Source: Conoideocrella luteorostrata
Taxonomy: Eukaryota > Ascomycota > Sordariomycetes > Hypocreales > Clavicipitaceae
Direction: 5' to 3'
Length of the DNA stretch: 47,947 nucleotides
Assembly: GCA_032433595.1 (NCBI GenBank)
Contig: JASWJB010000330.1
Span: forward strand, 1 to 47,947
Part shown: positions 41,701 to 46,706 of the stretch, in pieces
Layout of the letters: each line of letters opens with the position of its first letter
Position numbering within the stretch: the stretch's first letter is position 1
Program-made: the position numbers and the translations under genes
Notes under the pieces: model-generated
What the model saw: the letters and a program-made list of their open reading frames with translations, nothing else
Database searches by the model: none
What the model was told of the DNA's origin: nothing

Positions 41701-44700
41701 AAAAAAGAATCCTTATCCAGTTTCTTGGAATCTTCTTTGTTGTTGCCTTTGAATAGTGTCGCGAACAGGCCACTAGACCTCTTTTCACTCTTCTCAGGCT
41801 CCTTGTCCTTGCCGCGTCGAGTCGAACCTGCCAAGGAAACAGAGGACCTGGCGAGATCTTCGTCTCCGTATGGAGAGGACCGCTTGTTCTTGCGTGATGA
41901 GCCAGGCGCCGAAGCAACCGACTTGGCGTCATCGTCATCATACAGAGAGGACCGCTTGCTCTTGCGTGACGAGCCAGGCGCGGAGGCAACCGACTTGGCG
42001 TCATCATCATCGTACAGAGATGAGCGTTTGCTTCGTCTCTCCCGGCGACGCTCGTCTCCTCGAGATTCAGAGACCACAGAGCTCACCTCTCGATCTTCCC
42101 ACGGCTCTCTCTTCCGATCCGGTGGATCGTCTCCATAGTCGTCAAAATCAACGCCACTTCGACGCTTAGACTTGCTGCTGCTGCTGCGCGGTGTGCTAGG
42201 ACTGTCTCTTTCACCAACTTCAGAGCCCGCTGCTGGCTGCGAGAGGATCTCGGAACCAACGGAGTCTCTCTTGGACTTTGACTTTGACTTTTTGGGAGTG
42301 TCCAATTCATCATCGCGTTCCACCACGCGAATCATCGACCGGTTGTCAAAGGAGTCGGTGTGAGTAGAAATCTTTGAAGAAGTGTCATCATCAAAATCAC
42401 GGCTCTTGCGGCTCTTCTTTGACTTCTTCTGGCTAGTTTCTTCCCACTCAGCATCATCGATTCCACGAGGTTTGTAGTCGCCTACTCGAGAGACGTCTTC
42501 GTCGTTCCAAGACTTCTCCAGAACCATCTCTTCGGCTCTGGTTTCCTTTTCACGCTTGCGTTGCTCCTTCTTACTCATCTGGCTCTCGGGGGCATCTTCA
42601 AACAGCGGTGTCTCAGATGATTCAGTGGGTAAGGGATCGGTGAGTTCCATCGATTGTCGCTTAGATTTCTCAAGCTTCTTTTTTTCTTTCTTACTCAATT
42701 GACTCTCGGTGGATGGCTCATCAAAGGCTGCAGTCTCAGCAACCTGTGGAATAAGAGGTTCATTCGCATCCATAGATTTTCGCTTCGCTTCCTTCTCGAG
42801 TTTCTTTTTCTCTTTCTTGCTGAGTTTCTTGGACGACTCAGCCCATTCGCCGGTGCCCGTGGTTGGGTCCTCCTTTATCATATCAATGGGCTCAGAGAAG
42901 AAACCTGGCTCAGAAATAGCCTTTTGCTTAGACGTCAGATCTGTCACAGCATCAGAGAAGGATGAGTGATTCCATCCATCTCCATTGGGTTCACTTGAAT
43001 GAGGAGGTGAGTCTCGGCGGCGATAAGCAGGGTCGTCAATGACAATATTGGGGTCAAATCCAGTATCCTTGAGGCCAGCTGCAAGCGTAGCGGCAAACTC
43101 AATGTCATCGGCAAAGCCGCCGGGCATCTTCTCAGTGGTTGTGCTGATGGGCTTGGGTCCCGGAATAGGGGGCTCTGACCTCGCATCGTCCATGAAGTCG
43201 TCTCGGGCTCTTGCTGACATATCGCGATAGCCCACACCAACATCGGAGCTCGTCTTCTTCCTGGAAGCTGACCCTTTAACCTCGGGTTCTGTCGCAGGCT
43301 CGGAACTGCTGCCGGCTATAGCGGCGGCGATCTTGCCCCACTGGCTGGCTTGGTTGAGGCGAGGTCGAGTCTTGTCACTGGGATCAGATCTGTCCTTGGT
43401 CACGTCCGCGTCGCTCCTAGATTCGGGCCTCTCTGTCTCAAAGCTCTTTGTCGAATTCTCGCCCCAAGTGACTGACTTGGCTGTGGAGGATACAGTAGAA
43501 GGGGTGGCCTTTACGAGGTCACTTTTGGATCCAAAAGCAAAATCATCGGTGGCGTCATCCTTCTTCTTCTTTTTCTTCTTTTTCTTGTCTTTGTCCTTGT
43601 CTTTATCCCTGTCCTTGTCCCTATCTTTGTCTTTGGTTTTATCCTTTTCCTTCGCCGTGAACTCTGAATTCTCAGTAACTTCGCTTCCTGCCCTCGACAG
43701 GCTTGGAGTTGGCTGGCGGCTAGGTACAGGCGTAGGATAGACAAGGTTCAGGAGGGGTCGCTCGCGTTCACAAGAGGGGTCTCGTGAAGTGAACATGTCG
43801 AAGGACCGATTCATGGTCTGGAACTTACTGAGTTCACTTGGGTAGATTTTGTTGTCGATTCTGACATCTGCGTCGGGGACTGCATAGCGGTTCTCTTCAG
43901 ACTTGCTTTTTTCCATTTCAGGGGGTGTGACAATGGTAAATGATGAGGCTTCGTTACTATGGTCATACTTGTTGACAATAGACTTGTCGGGGGATGCGCT
44001 ACGAGATTGTTGTTCCTCGGCCGCGACCTTCTGGGCCATTATCGTCTCTCGGTAGTGTCGGTCAGCCTCTTCCTGGACAGGATCTTTTGACCGTTCTGAG
44101 TAATTCCGGGAGCAGTCTTCGTCTCGGTGGTACTCTCTCGAACGGTCCATCCCTATGGCTACGGCAGATGCCGCTGTCGCTGTCGCTGCCGCCACGGCAA
44201 TTGGAGCAGTCGAGTGCTTGGCGTCATTGTAACTGTACCTTGCCTCGTACTCACGTTCATCGTAATCGTATCGTTGTGAGCCCCGGTCCTGTGGCATATC
44301 ACGAGCGGCTCTCTTGTAATCTTCCACCATGCGCTCGATTTCGAATGAGTCCTTGCGGCTTAGCCTAGTGTCCGACTGCGCCTTGCGTGGTGGCTCGTCG
44401 TCAAAGTTTGGCTCCCGGTCGACAGTAACGACAGATGGTGTCAATGGTCGTGCTGGTGCTGTCGCAGCGGAGACCAGCGACGTCCCTAGGGCGCCATCAG
44501 CAACTTGGAATTGGAAAGGGTCGATGCCAGCATTCGCGCTGGATCTGTGTGTTTCAACTGCCTTCTCTGCGGCCTGCTCCTCTCTACGTCGTTCGTCGCG
44601 ATCATCATACTTCCTGCTATCTCGTCTTGAGGACCTCGAAATCTCGCTCCTGGAGTCGCGTTCGCGGTCTCGGTCACCATCGCTACGCTTAGATTTTCGT

Positions 44701-46706
44701 GAAAACTCTACTTCAGGATAATGGTCTACCGTTTTTTCACGGCGTTTGCGAGGAGTTTCGTCATCTTCGTGGCGTGAGTGCCGCTTGTGTTCGCGTTCAT
44801 CGGGATACTTTGAGGAGTACGAGTCTCTCTTTGACTTGCGACTTAGTTCCGACTCAACATCCTTGTCACGGCGTTTTGATTCTCGTTCTCGATCTCGAGT
44901 CTCGGCCAATTCAATAGCGGGCCGTTTGCTGTCTCTTTCCCGGCGATCGGCTTCACGCTCAAAATCCTTGGTATCTGAAAATCCATCCTTACGTTCCGCC
45001 CTTCGCTCTTCGCGGCGTGACTCTCTCTTTGACTTGCGTTCCGACGCGAGGGCAACAGCTGCCGCTGCCGCCGCTGCAATCCCGGTGATTTTCGTGCCGG
45101 CGCTTAATCCAGTCTCGTCAGAGCGCGTATGCGGATGTTTAGTGGCATCGCGTTTGCTTTCCTCCTCCAGCTTCTCAGCTTGATACACCTTTGAAGAAAC
45201 TGGTACCTTGGGACTTGGCTGCTGAAGTGGTATAGGGGCAGGTCGGGATCGGTAGGGGAGGCTCGGTTCGGCGACGGAGGATGTGGCGCCGACTTCGAAC
45301 CGATTCGGGTCAGAAGTCGGTACAGGATATACCTCTCGCATGGGGCCCTTATAGGTAGGTTCCGTCTCGGCTCGGCGCAGTTTGCTGAATTGCTGGTGGT
45401 CAGCCACCGGTTGGCCCTCACCGAAGCCACACGGTGTATTAATCATGCCTCTAAGAGAGTTCTGAGGGCCAAACAGCCGGGGGTCCACGACGGAACTTTT
45501 TCGTGAATTCCGAGCAGGGAGACTCTCGGCTGGTCTAGACGACGTGCCAGATCGGCCAGCCATCGATGCGACACCGACACCAACAGCGGCACCCGTGGCA
45601 GCGGATATCGCAGGATTACCGTAAGTTTGGCTAGGTCTGATGGCCTGCGAAACAACGGAGCCATATGCTAAGGCAGACTCGGCTTCACTGAAACGACCCT
45701 CGTCATCAGACGCATCCTCCCAATCAGAGTCGTCACTGGAATCAGAGTTGGCGCCATGTGGTCTTGAGCTTCCTATGCCTCGAGTCTTATGATCTCGCCT
45801 CTTTTTCCGAACTTCATTGACAGCTGCCGCCGCGGCCGCAAGCCCAGAAGCTTTAATCTTGCCAGAGTTTCGCATATCGTGCTCATTCTGCTTCCTCGCA
45901 ATGTCAGATAGCTGACGACCAATGGCAATAATCTCTTCATCAGTCTTGTCCCTTTTGGGACCGCCGTTGCGACTGGAGCCAGCCACGGTGGATCTTTCAT
46001 AGTCCTTTGTGCTTCTCCTGTTGCCATCTCTGGTATCCTGTGCTAGGTATCCTCCTGAGGTGTTGCGACTTCTGCTCAGAAGCTCGCGACTCTTGGTGCG
46101 AGGTATGTATCCGCTTCCGTAGGCCAAGTCAGAGTTGACAGAAGATGAAGAGGAGTTGCCAAAGTACAGCACGCGGCGCCTCTTGACACGGCCGCTCCTT
46201 CGGCGGCGGACCCGGCGCTCGGATGGCGCCCGCCAGAAGGTGTTGATAATGCCTCCAAATCGAGTTTTGGTCGGATGATGGCGCGAAATATCCAACAGCG
46301 ATGATGCGACGGAGCTTGAAGAGTATGAACCAGAGCTGTCAGACACAGCTCTTTGTCTAGTCAAGCGCTCCTGCTCCTGGTATCGCTGCCAGTCTTGGCT
46401 TCGACCCCGTTCTCGTTCAGGGTTCCAGTCCTGGCCTCTATTCATGCCTCTATCTCGATCAGAGGTTTCGCTGCCGCGCACCCTTGTCGTCGCAGTCGCA
46501 GTCGGGGTCGGGTGCGAAGGGTAGTAATCTGGGTAATTCGAAGACGGCGGCATATTCGAATTCTGGTTCATATTCGTATTCATGTTCATGTTCATGTCCA
46601 TAGGTTGGGGTGGAACAAAGGAGAGGTTCTCGCGTGAGTCCCGCCTCTGATCCCGCTTCCGCCTCCTAGAGCTCTCAGGGCTCCGGCGGCGCGAATCTCG
46701 CATCAT
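29721..46706 (-). CDS. lah: Giant Leashin-like (involucrin repeat) protein
   Basis: One frame of 5,662 codons including the stop, from the ATG at 46706 to TAA at 29721, with no intron. It fits fungal Leashin/involucrin-repeat proteins, which tether Woronin bodies at the septum and run to several thousand residues. Layout by residue: 1-1290, charged Ser/Arg-rich, mostly disordered (Met-Asn repeat at about 36-54; Lys/Asp tract near 1015-1050); about 1290-4735, some 38 copies of a lysine-rich unit of the SKKxKKxKK type, usually preceded by a Trp and an acidic stretch (mean spacing about 90 residues); about 4735-5190, disordered with RRRSITF; about 5195-5340, coiled coil (VLELESKVEQLIAENRLL); 5345-5661, a compact helical C-terminal domain with conserved-looking W-rich helices. 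Nine Ala-rich patches recur (see findings). In Neurospora the locus is split into two functional parts; here one frame covers both. Upstream ATG choice is supported by the stop just before it. Confidence 0.78.
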   Translation of the reverse strand: MMRDSRRRSPESSRRRKRDQRRDSRENLSFVPPQPMDMNMNMNTNMNQNSNMPPSSNYPDYYPSHPTPTATATTRVRGSETSDRDRGMNRGQDWNPERERGRSQDWQRYQEQERLTRQRAVSDSSGSYSSSSVASSLLDISRHHPTKTRFGGIINTFWRAPSERRVRRRRSGRVKRRRVLYFGNSSSSSVNSDLAYGSGYIPRTKSRELLSRSRNTSGGYLAQDTRDGNRRSTKDYERSTVAGSSRNGGPKRDKTDEEIIAIGRQLSDIARKQNEHDMRNSGKIKASGLAAAAAAVNEVRKKRRDHKTRGIGSSRPHGANSDSSDDSDWEDASDDEGRFSEAESALAYGSVVSQAIRPSQTYGNPAISAATGAAVGVGVASMAGRSGTSSRPAESLPARNSRKSSVVDPRLFGPQNSLRGMINTPCGFGEGQPVADHQQFSKLRRAETEPTYKGPMREVYPVPTSDPNRFEVGATSSVAEPSLPYRSRPAPIPLQQPSPKVPVSSKVYQAEKLEEESKRDATKHPHTRSDETGLSAGTKITGIAAAAAAAVALASERKSKRESRREERRAERKDGFSDTKDFEREADRRERDSKRPAIELAETRDRERESKRRDKDVESELSRKSKRDSYSSKYPDEREHKRHSRHEDDETPRKRREKTVDHYPEVEFSRKSKRSDGDRDRERDSRSEISRSSRRDSRKYDDRDERRREEQAAEKAVETHRSSANAGIDPFQFQVADGALGTSLVSAATAPARPLTPSVVTVDREPNFDDEPPRKAQSDTRLSRKDSFEIERMVEDYKRAARDMPQDRGSQRYDYDEREYEARYSYNDAKHSTAPIAVAAATATAASAVAIGMDRSREYHRDEDCSRNYSERSKDPVQEEADRHYRETIMAQKVAAEEQQSRSASPDKSIVNKYDHSNEASSFTIVTPPEMEKSKSEENRYAVPDADVRIDNKIYPSELSKFQTMNRSFDMFTSRDPSCERERPLLNLVYPTPVPSRQPTPSLSRAGSEVTENSEFTAKEKDKTKDKDRDKDRDKDKDKDKKKKKKKKKDDATDDFAFGSKSDLVKATPSTVSSTAKSVTWGENSTKSFETERPESRSDADVTKDRSDPSDKTRPRLNQASQWGKIAAAIAGSSSEPATEPEVKGSASRKKTSSDVGVGYRDMSARARDDFMDDARSEPPIPGPKPISTTTEKMPGGFADDIEFAATLAAGLKDTGFDPNIVIDDPAYRRRDSPPHSSEPNGDGWNHSSFSDAVTDLTSKQKAISEPGFFSEPIDMIKEDPTTGTGEWAESSKKLSKKEKKKLEKEAKRKSMDANEPLIPQVAETAAFDEPSTESQLSKKEKKKLEKSKRQSMELTDPLPTESSETPLFEDAPESQMSKKEQRKREKETRAEEMVLEKSWNDEDVSRVGDYKPRGIDDAEWEETSQKKSKKSRKSRDFDDDTSSKISTHTDSFDNRSMIRVVERDDELDTPKKSKSKSKRDSVGSEILSQPAAGSEVGERDSPSTPRSSSSKSKRRSGVDFDDYGDDPPDRKREPWEDREVSSVVSESRGDERRRERRSKRSSLYDDDDAKSVASAPGSSRKSKRSSLYDDDDAKSVASAPGSSRKNKRSSPYGDEDLARSSVSLAGSTRRGKDKEPEKSEKRSSGLFATLFKGNNKEDSKKLDKDSFLDNAGTLGAGVGLATAAIVASTSRPNASSEKEIEVFDDGKPRTSRHFEDEFDPEIAPRAIKPAIDPQYGDLLPLPPSEPGSPKTAPEDLPALPDSRPDTPPEERGLKRDILSHRRRRSTQETPAKSPSSTAIPISLRLGQRHGGPPGSPGSYRSPPSGSPVTTPESSRRSARISWDSSREIKPLYLLEHSRQGSAEVIPQIDLPALPPSEPSEPSSRESPAPGFAELDTSGDVVHRGISLDDLADIGLRIDTSLAAAAPAQDIAGSQETTPKATAKPELSFVPLNQEMSEVWTSTEDSPEPVDPMSKTRSSYLLNSAPSSTKSNKTVASVAGLESPPTSTPTKNLAVERSLPDIVEDLTSADEHFSDAVEGPPSDTFEEARDWFDDMKPSDPVTESVRAMEPTEQPILGLSTSTPFDEPEPDEWRNMSAKDKKKAKKARRSKDLSLAGAAAATVAVAAVAAPLFTDEPAKIEDGGEPEPAKKGKKGKKGKKSLSWEDGVEEVTKAEPSVDNSTRTTDEPVPETPPAENDLNDTETVIEADITEQVVEAPATLPTEEKDLLPERLEKISEEAKPEPVLEDAPSAPDLAQDSPAELPESGAWEAPPSKKGKKNKNKKPKDVFVWTAEEAAAAEGSTEPRLGAAIENTPDVDQTISPVAQAEQPTPTKPNIGGDAHGIFTDPTKPAPSIEPEEMWSAPLSKKDKKKKKKSFQADESLPIDKELDIGASAEPTPSAEPEEMWSATLSKKDKKKKKKSLQADEPLPIDKELDIAASAEPSTFADPEEIPSALLPTQEKEKKGLQVDEPLPTDQELDIVAPAEPSLPADLEEMWPDTLSKKNKKKKRQSLQFDEPAPIEKESNIVAPVEPSTSADPEMWFAPLSKKDKKKKKSLQTDEAVPVDKEPEMVTNFEPGKPEDTIEIEPVALSEAAPISLEEASIPLDSELAPFTSKGKKNEKKIGLPAEELFPVEGVELSVTGERRDTEIEANQPVATECSVVDLGVQSKDPPEIGEPTQLPQQSDEQTLGAIDAEFPIVSKDKGKNNRGAQLDDSVLAKNEAEDPVADEDQPLVTEPSSAGESNLPSQEPVEAEEADFAPVLKGKKKKKKKQEQKSIQLQDSSPAAKELDALAVIEDQPAVVEPTISEGPSSAPQEATEAKFTPVSKGNKKKRSVQIEDPLPIQKAVNTSAPINDQSTATVLADQPLLSETSAVEMPSDVSQQPVEAVESEFAPATSKSKKKKKNLQLEDAALSDAPEVTATAEDQLATTESQAGLALDTEAPVVEVGSLPEQAAEPDLSRSYAWDKDADQSNNFEQTANREATGAGEPGDDYFTTLTTGSTKKKKKKKDKRKSVQWEDSMPDPITNPSEPMIPIPDSLEELKATEQETSDKLDQEPPQEQLRSLAAEFSEPLFSQGDAPLAPTQDDATSAEPTQTEPKAAEDAFVEDVCTETAPFKKKDKKNKKNSQANVSDLLEDKTVEDQLVNPALASFAKEENQRFKEEPVIKDMPDTSAQVAQDATEVKVAEDRQEAAAEDEWSVPSTGKTKKKKKSSKSTPISGLEPVFEHITGMAGTTQLTKEPASIDESQSSIGPAAADQAEMAVVQEWHQTTGKKSKKKKRPSLAAESAQEEQTTTETLETSTPAEPVADITTLTADADAEIEVPQKGKKNKKKKKTLDWDADVADTMPESDSKKWDTEHLSADDKADKIEEDRQSSQPEPFAAADESVRSAHADDQDKPAGENPMENQVSESQSSESPVVDAPLESASADNVDPFTPAKLSKKDKKKKKRAAVEDSFQELAPEPPIGIQAKELDAPGEATPAPERYSELTTSAKLDEPTSAGQSDALEANLDDLWGGFNLKQSKKDKKKNKAKHQVPEKADEPNFASTSQPATEVVDDALLKDSAGIVEAPADDSKLTPVVELDQSRDTNPANEEPVGQERAGDGDEWEMGMSKKDRTKKKKAKGMGIEADVSSKSVEETPVSEQLETSKVEDVTGDSWTENVSKKDKKKKNKKAKQGSQYNEFPEQPIPIQDVDIPHHADARPEDEKADPLDLATTAKNTGDTEMIEAVQRDVTSETQEPIVTDLQQHPQTSDDAFVAEEPAPLDIAESSVPSITEDLNISQYSYAPPSGDLGLSVIKDQQADDEWSSPTTAKRGKKSDKIHKSQVESLAWDEPIPNIAEQPAKDKFVPDNNLPEPLPRIADIAIDSNRADKDTLKPAVPTADVAMFGDSVRDLEMQDAPAAGLSPPEESSPADDAQVTEKEKETDLAHDVWESTPQRKLSKKDKKKKKNRPNVTDSLTEKAEKIEAEEATSADPTEPGTLTATTDASAEKPIITDDITAEPEEWLPSKKAKRDKKNATKTALASTALAATAAVLSAVDSLLPSNEEDIASAAAKDTDQPRASSSWADEMEDVAPITLAEPDSSTTIGLQEDHESAFTVSKKFKKGKKGISRDWSTENYPTPESTPAAEPLPAETTEDKMSDTVKEEAAPPIDPESVLDETETPVPIDEGDEWALPIKKKGKKGKRSKPSSGTMTPLEPSPSVEPAASISVREAPDPNAEPIAPFTEHSLVSRLGPDTALAETQGPLNDSTAELAEPTGPGVISTGAEPSTAANIGDNWAVPSKKKGKKGRKSETSRGVVTLMEEPITREQQQFDPAPKTEESQDLDASADVSPAETLPEQTEAPKLAEPEDISQPAERNNDNENWDFSAKKKGKKGKKSSSGSGSMTPTISLDASTELATELPSVVGDVPLVQKETGLSTSVAEIATAPETAVEEDEWALPVKKKRGKGKKIKSIPLSAFDGPSITTSEAEIGSGSAGGPDVSILETENITTEAPGGLHQAHEHETHVQETAREASTLEQNIDNAMQLDTAVDVASKAEFDDPATTALEAILDDRGTVLTSKKGKKEKKRKSSQVVLDSIHHDPVAQAEQEPYPSETRLEEAGNEVWADDFSVPKSKKKGKKVTESLPEPVAEKQPIEQPTDVNADKNITGMDDVWGDDRVPITKDSQGREDILSRDIGESAQIDSAKEKSTTAEVTAAAAVVTGGVALLAEKFGGGKKKKTKGKQKKILDKRQPQEDDLFDDPALWEGADKKGMQEGKDADLHEDFWGGAADEETEIKKHDETLGSTVAGEAREALPTPTSGSLTGSDGGWKETARQGVPLEDEFAESPILGRGERAPSRILPNEPAGLLRRSSKVGEPVGGLLKEKPDAEPAMKNVKSESDFRRSPTRSLSAVREAPEAEAVAAKYNWPTPEMNRDSGFAPDSPNPQRRRSITFQDDQQRDSGVHTDDYGEGKFQSPDVSADRGPPRSPLAAPKLREPEASAATPEPEKTTRKAVKGYGDIASLGGAAAVGGLAAARDAKDTATDTTSPNRRSVSDTAHGAQRPPSSPSPSGRPEPNARRSVSHSVSHSVSNSSLARQRTPEPLKFRPESPGIPGLQGMGRSTPTPPLRRIDKRMSGDLRALRQQRSFSSTPTPAPTASTTSAHVLPPPVANESRVRAKGDDKDMADVYDGFGEGRIGSPRSPTRPHSMRRRQSMQVLELESKVEQLIAENRLLTEARSHAEQNVSQKAAGILSERDAEIEALKQSLQFLQNEVGRLTEVNEGLSSANAELASKDNGRHVDMTRELDEARGAHTTFTQSLQDKDAEIADLRAQLEEAKEQIRQMQRKILDSKAGDSDFLNLKDEDYFDHRCQQLCSHVQQWVLRFSKFSDMRACRLTSEINDEKTIDRLDNAVLDGSDVDTYLRDRVKRRDIFMSMTVNMIWEFVFTRYLFGMDREQRQKLKSLEKLLTDVGPAQAVRQWRAVTLTLLSKRDSFRDQRDLDTEAVVQAIFQTLCKILPPPSNLESQIQSQLRRVMHEAVDLSIEMRTQRAEYMMLPPLQPEYDADGELAATVSFDAAMMNERSGHVSLTNEELEAQKSVVRIVLFPLVVKRGDDNGVGEDKIVVCPAQVIVVHNDRNRRHVTPSSDAGGASLGAPSRISLVTESMGQPEAEYMEGGI
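38990..39690 (-). repeat. 138-bp tandem repeats inside the giant gene
   Basis: Five adjacent units of about 135-141 bp. Each encodes a W/L-S/D segment, SKKDKKKKKK-type block, S-x-Q-x-DE, and P-I-D-K-E-L-D with AEP. The clearest pair shares the DNA string GCAGACCACATCTCCTCAGG at 39484 and 39622 (138 bp apart, 46 codons). Near copies occur at 39084 and 39219. Such homogenised units suggest recent unequal exchange or gene conversion. Confidence 0.85.
41860..42050 (-). repeat. 72-bp tandem repeat inside the giant gene
   Basis: Two nearly identical units and one diverged unit coding YDDDDAKSVASAPGSSRK with K-RSS. The string GAGAGGACCGCTTG is repeated at 41873 and 41945, 72 bp apart. The third unit (encoding YGDEDLARSSVSLAGSTR) is diverged. 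Confidence 0.85.
43549..43665 (-). repeat. Lys/Asp codon tract in the giant gene
   Basis: A run of Asp-Lys and Asp-Arg codons followed by about nine Lys codons and DD (read on -). On + it is a TTC/TTT and GTC/CTT-rich stretch. It would be a length-variable site. Confidence 0.85.
46540..46605 (-). repeat. Met-Asn codon repeat near the N-terminus of the giant gene
   Basis: The + strand shows a repeated CATGTTCATGTT/CATATTC hexamer, read on - as MNMNMNTNMNQN. It lies about 100-170 bp after the ATG. Confidence 0.85.
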
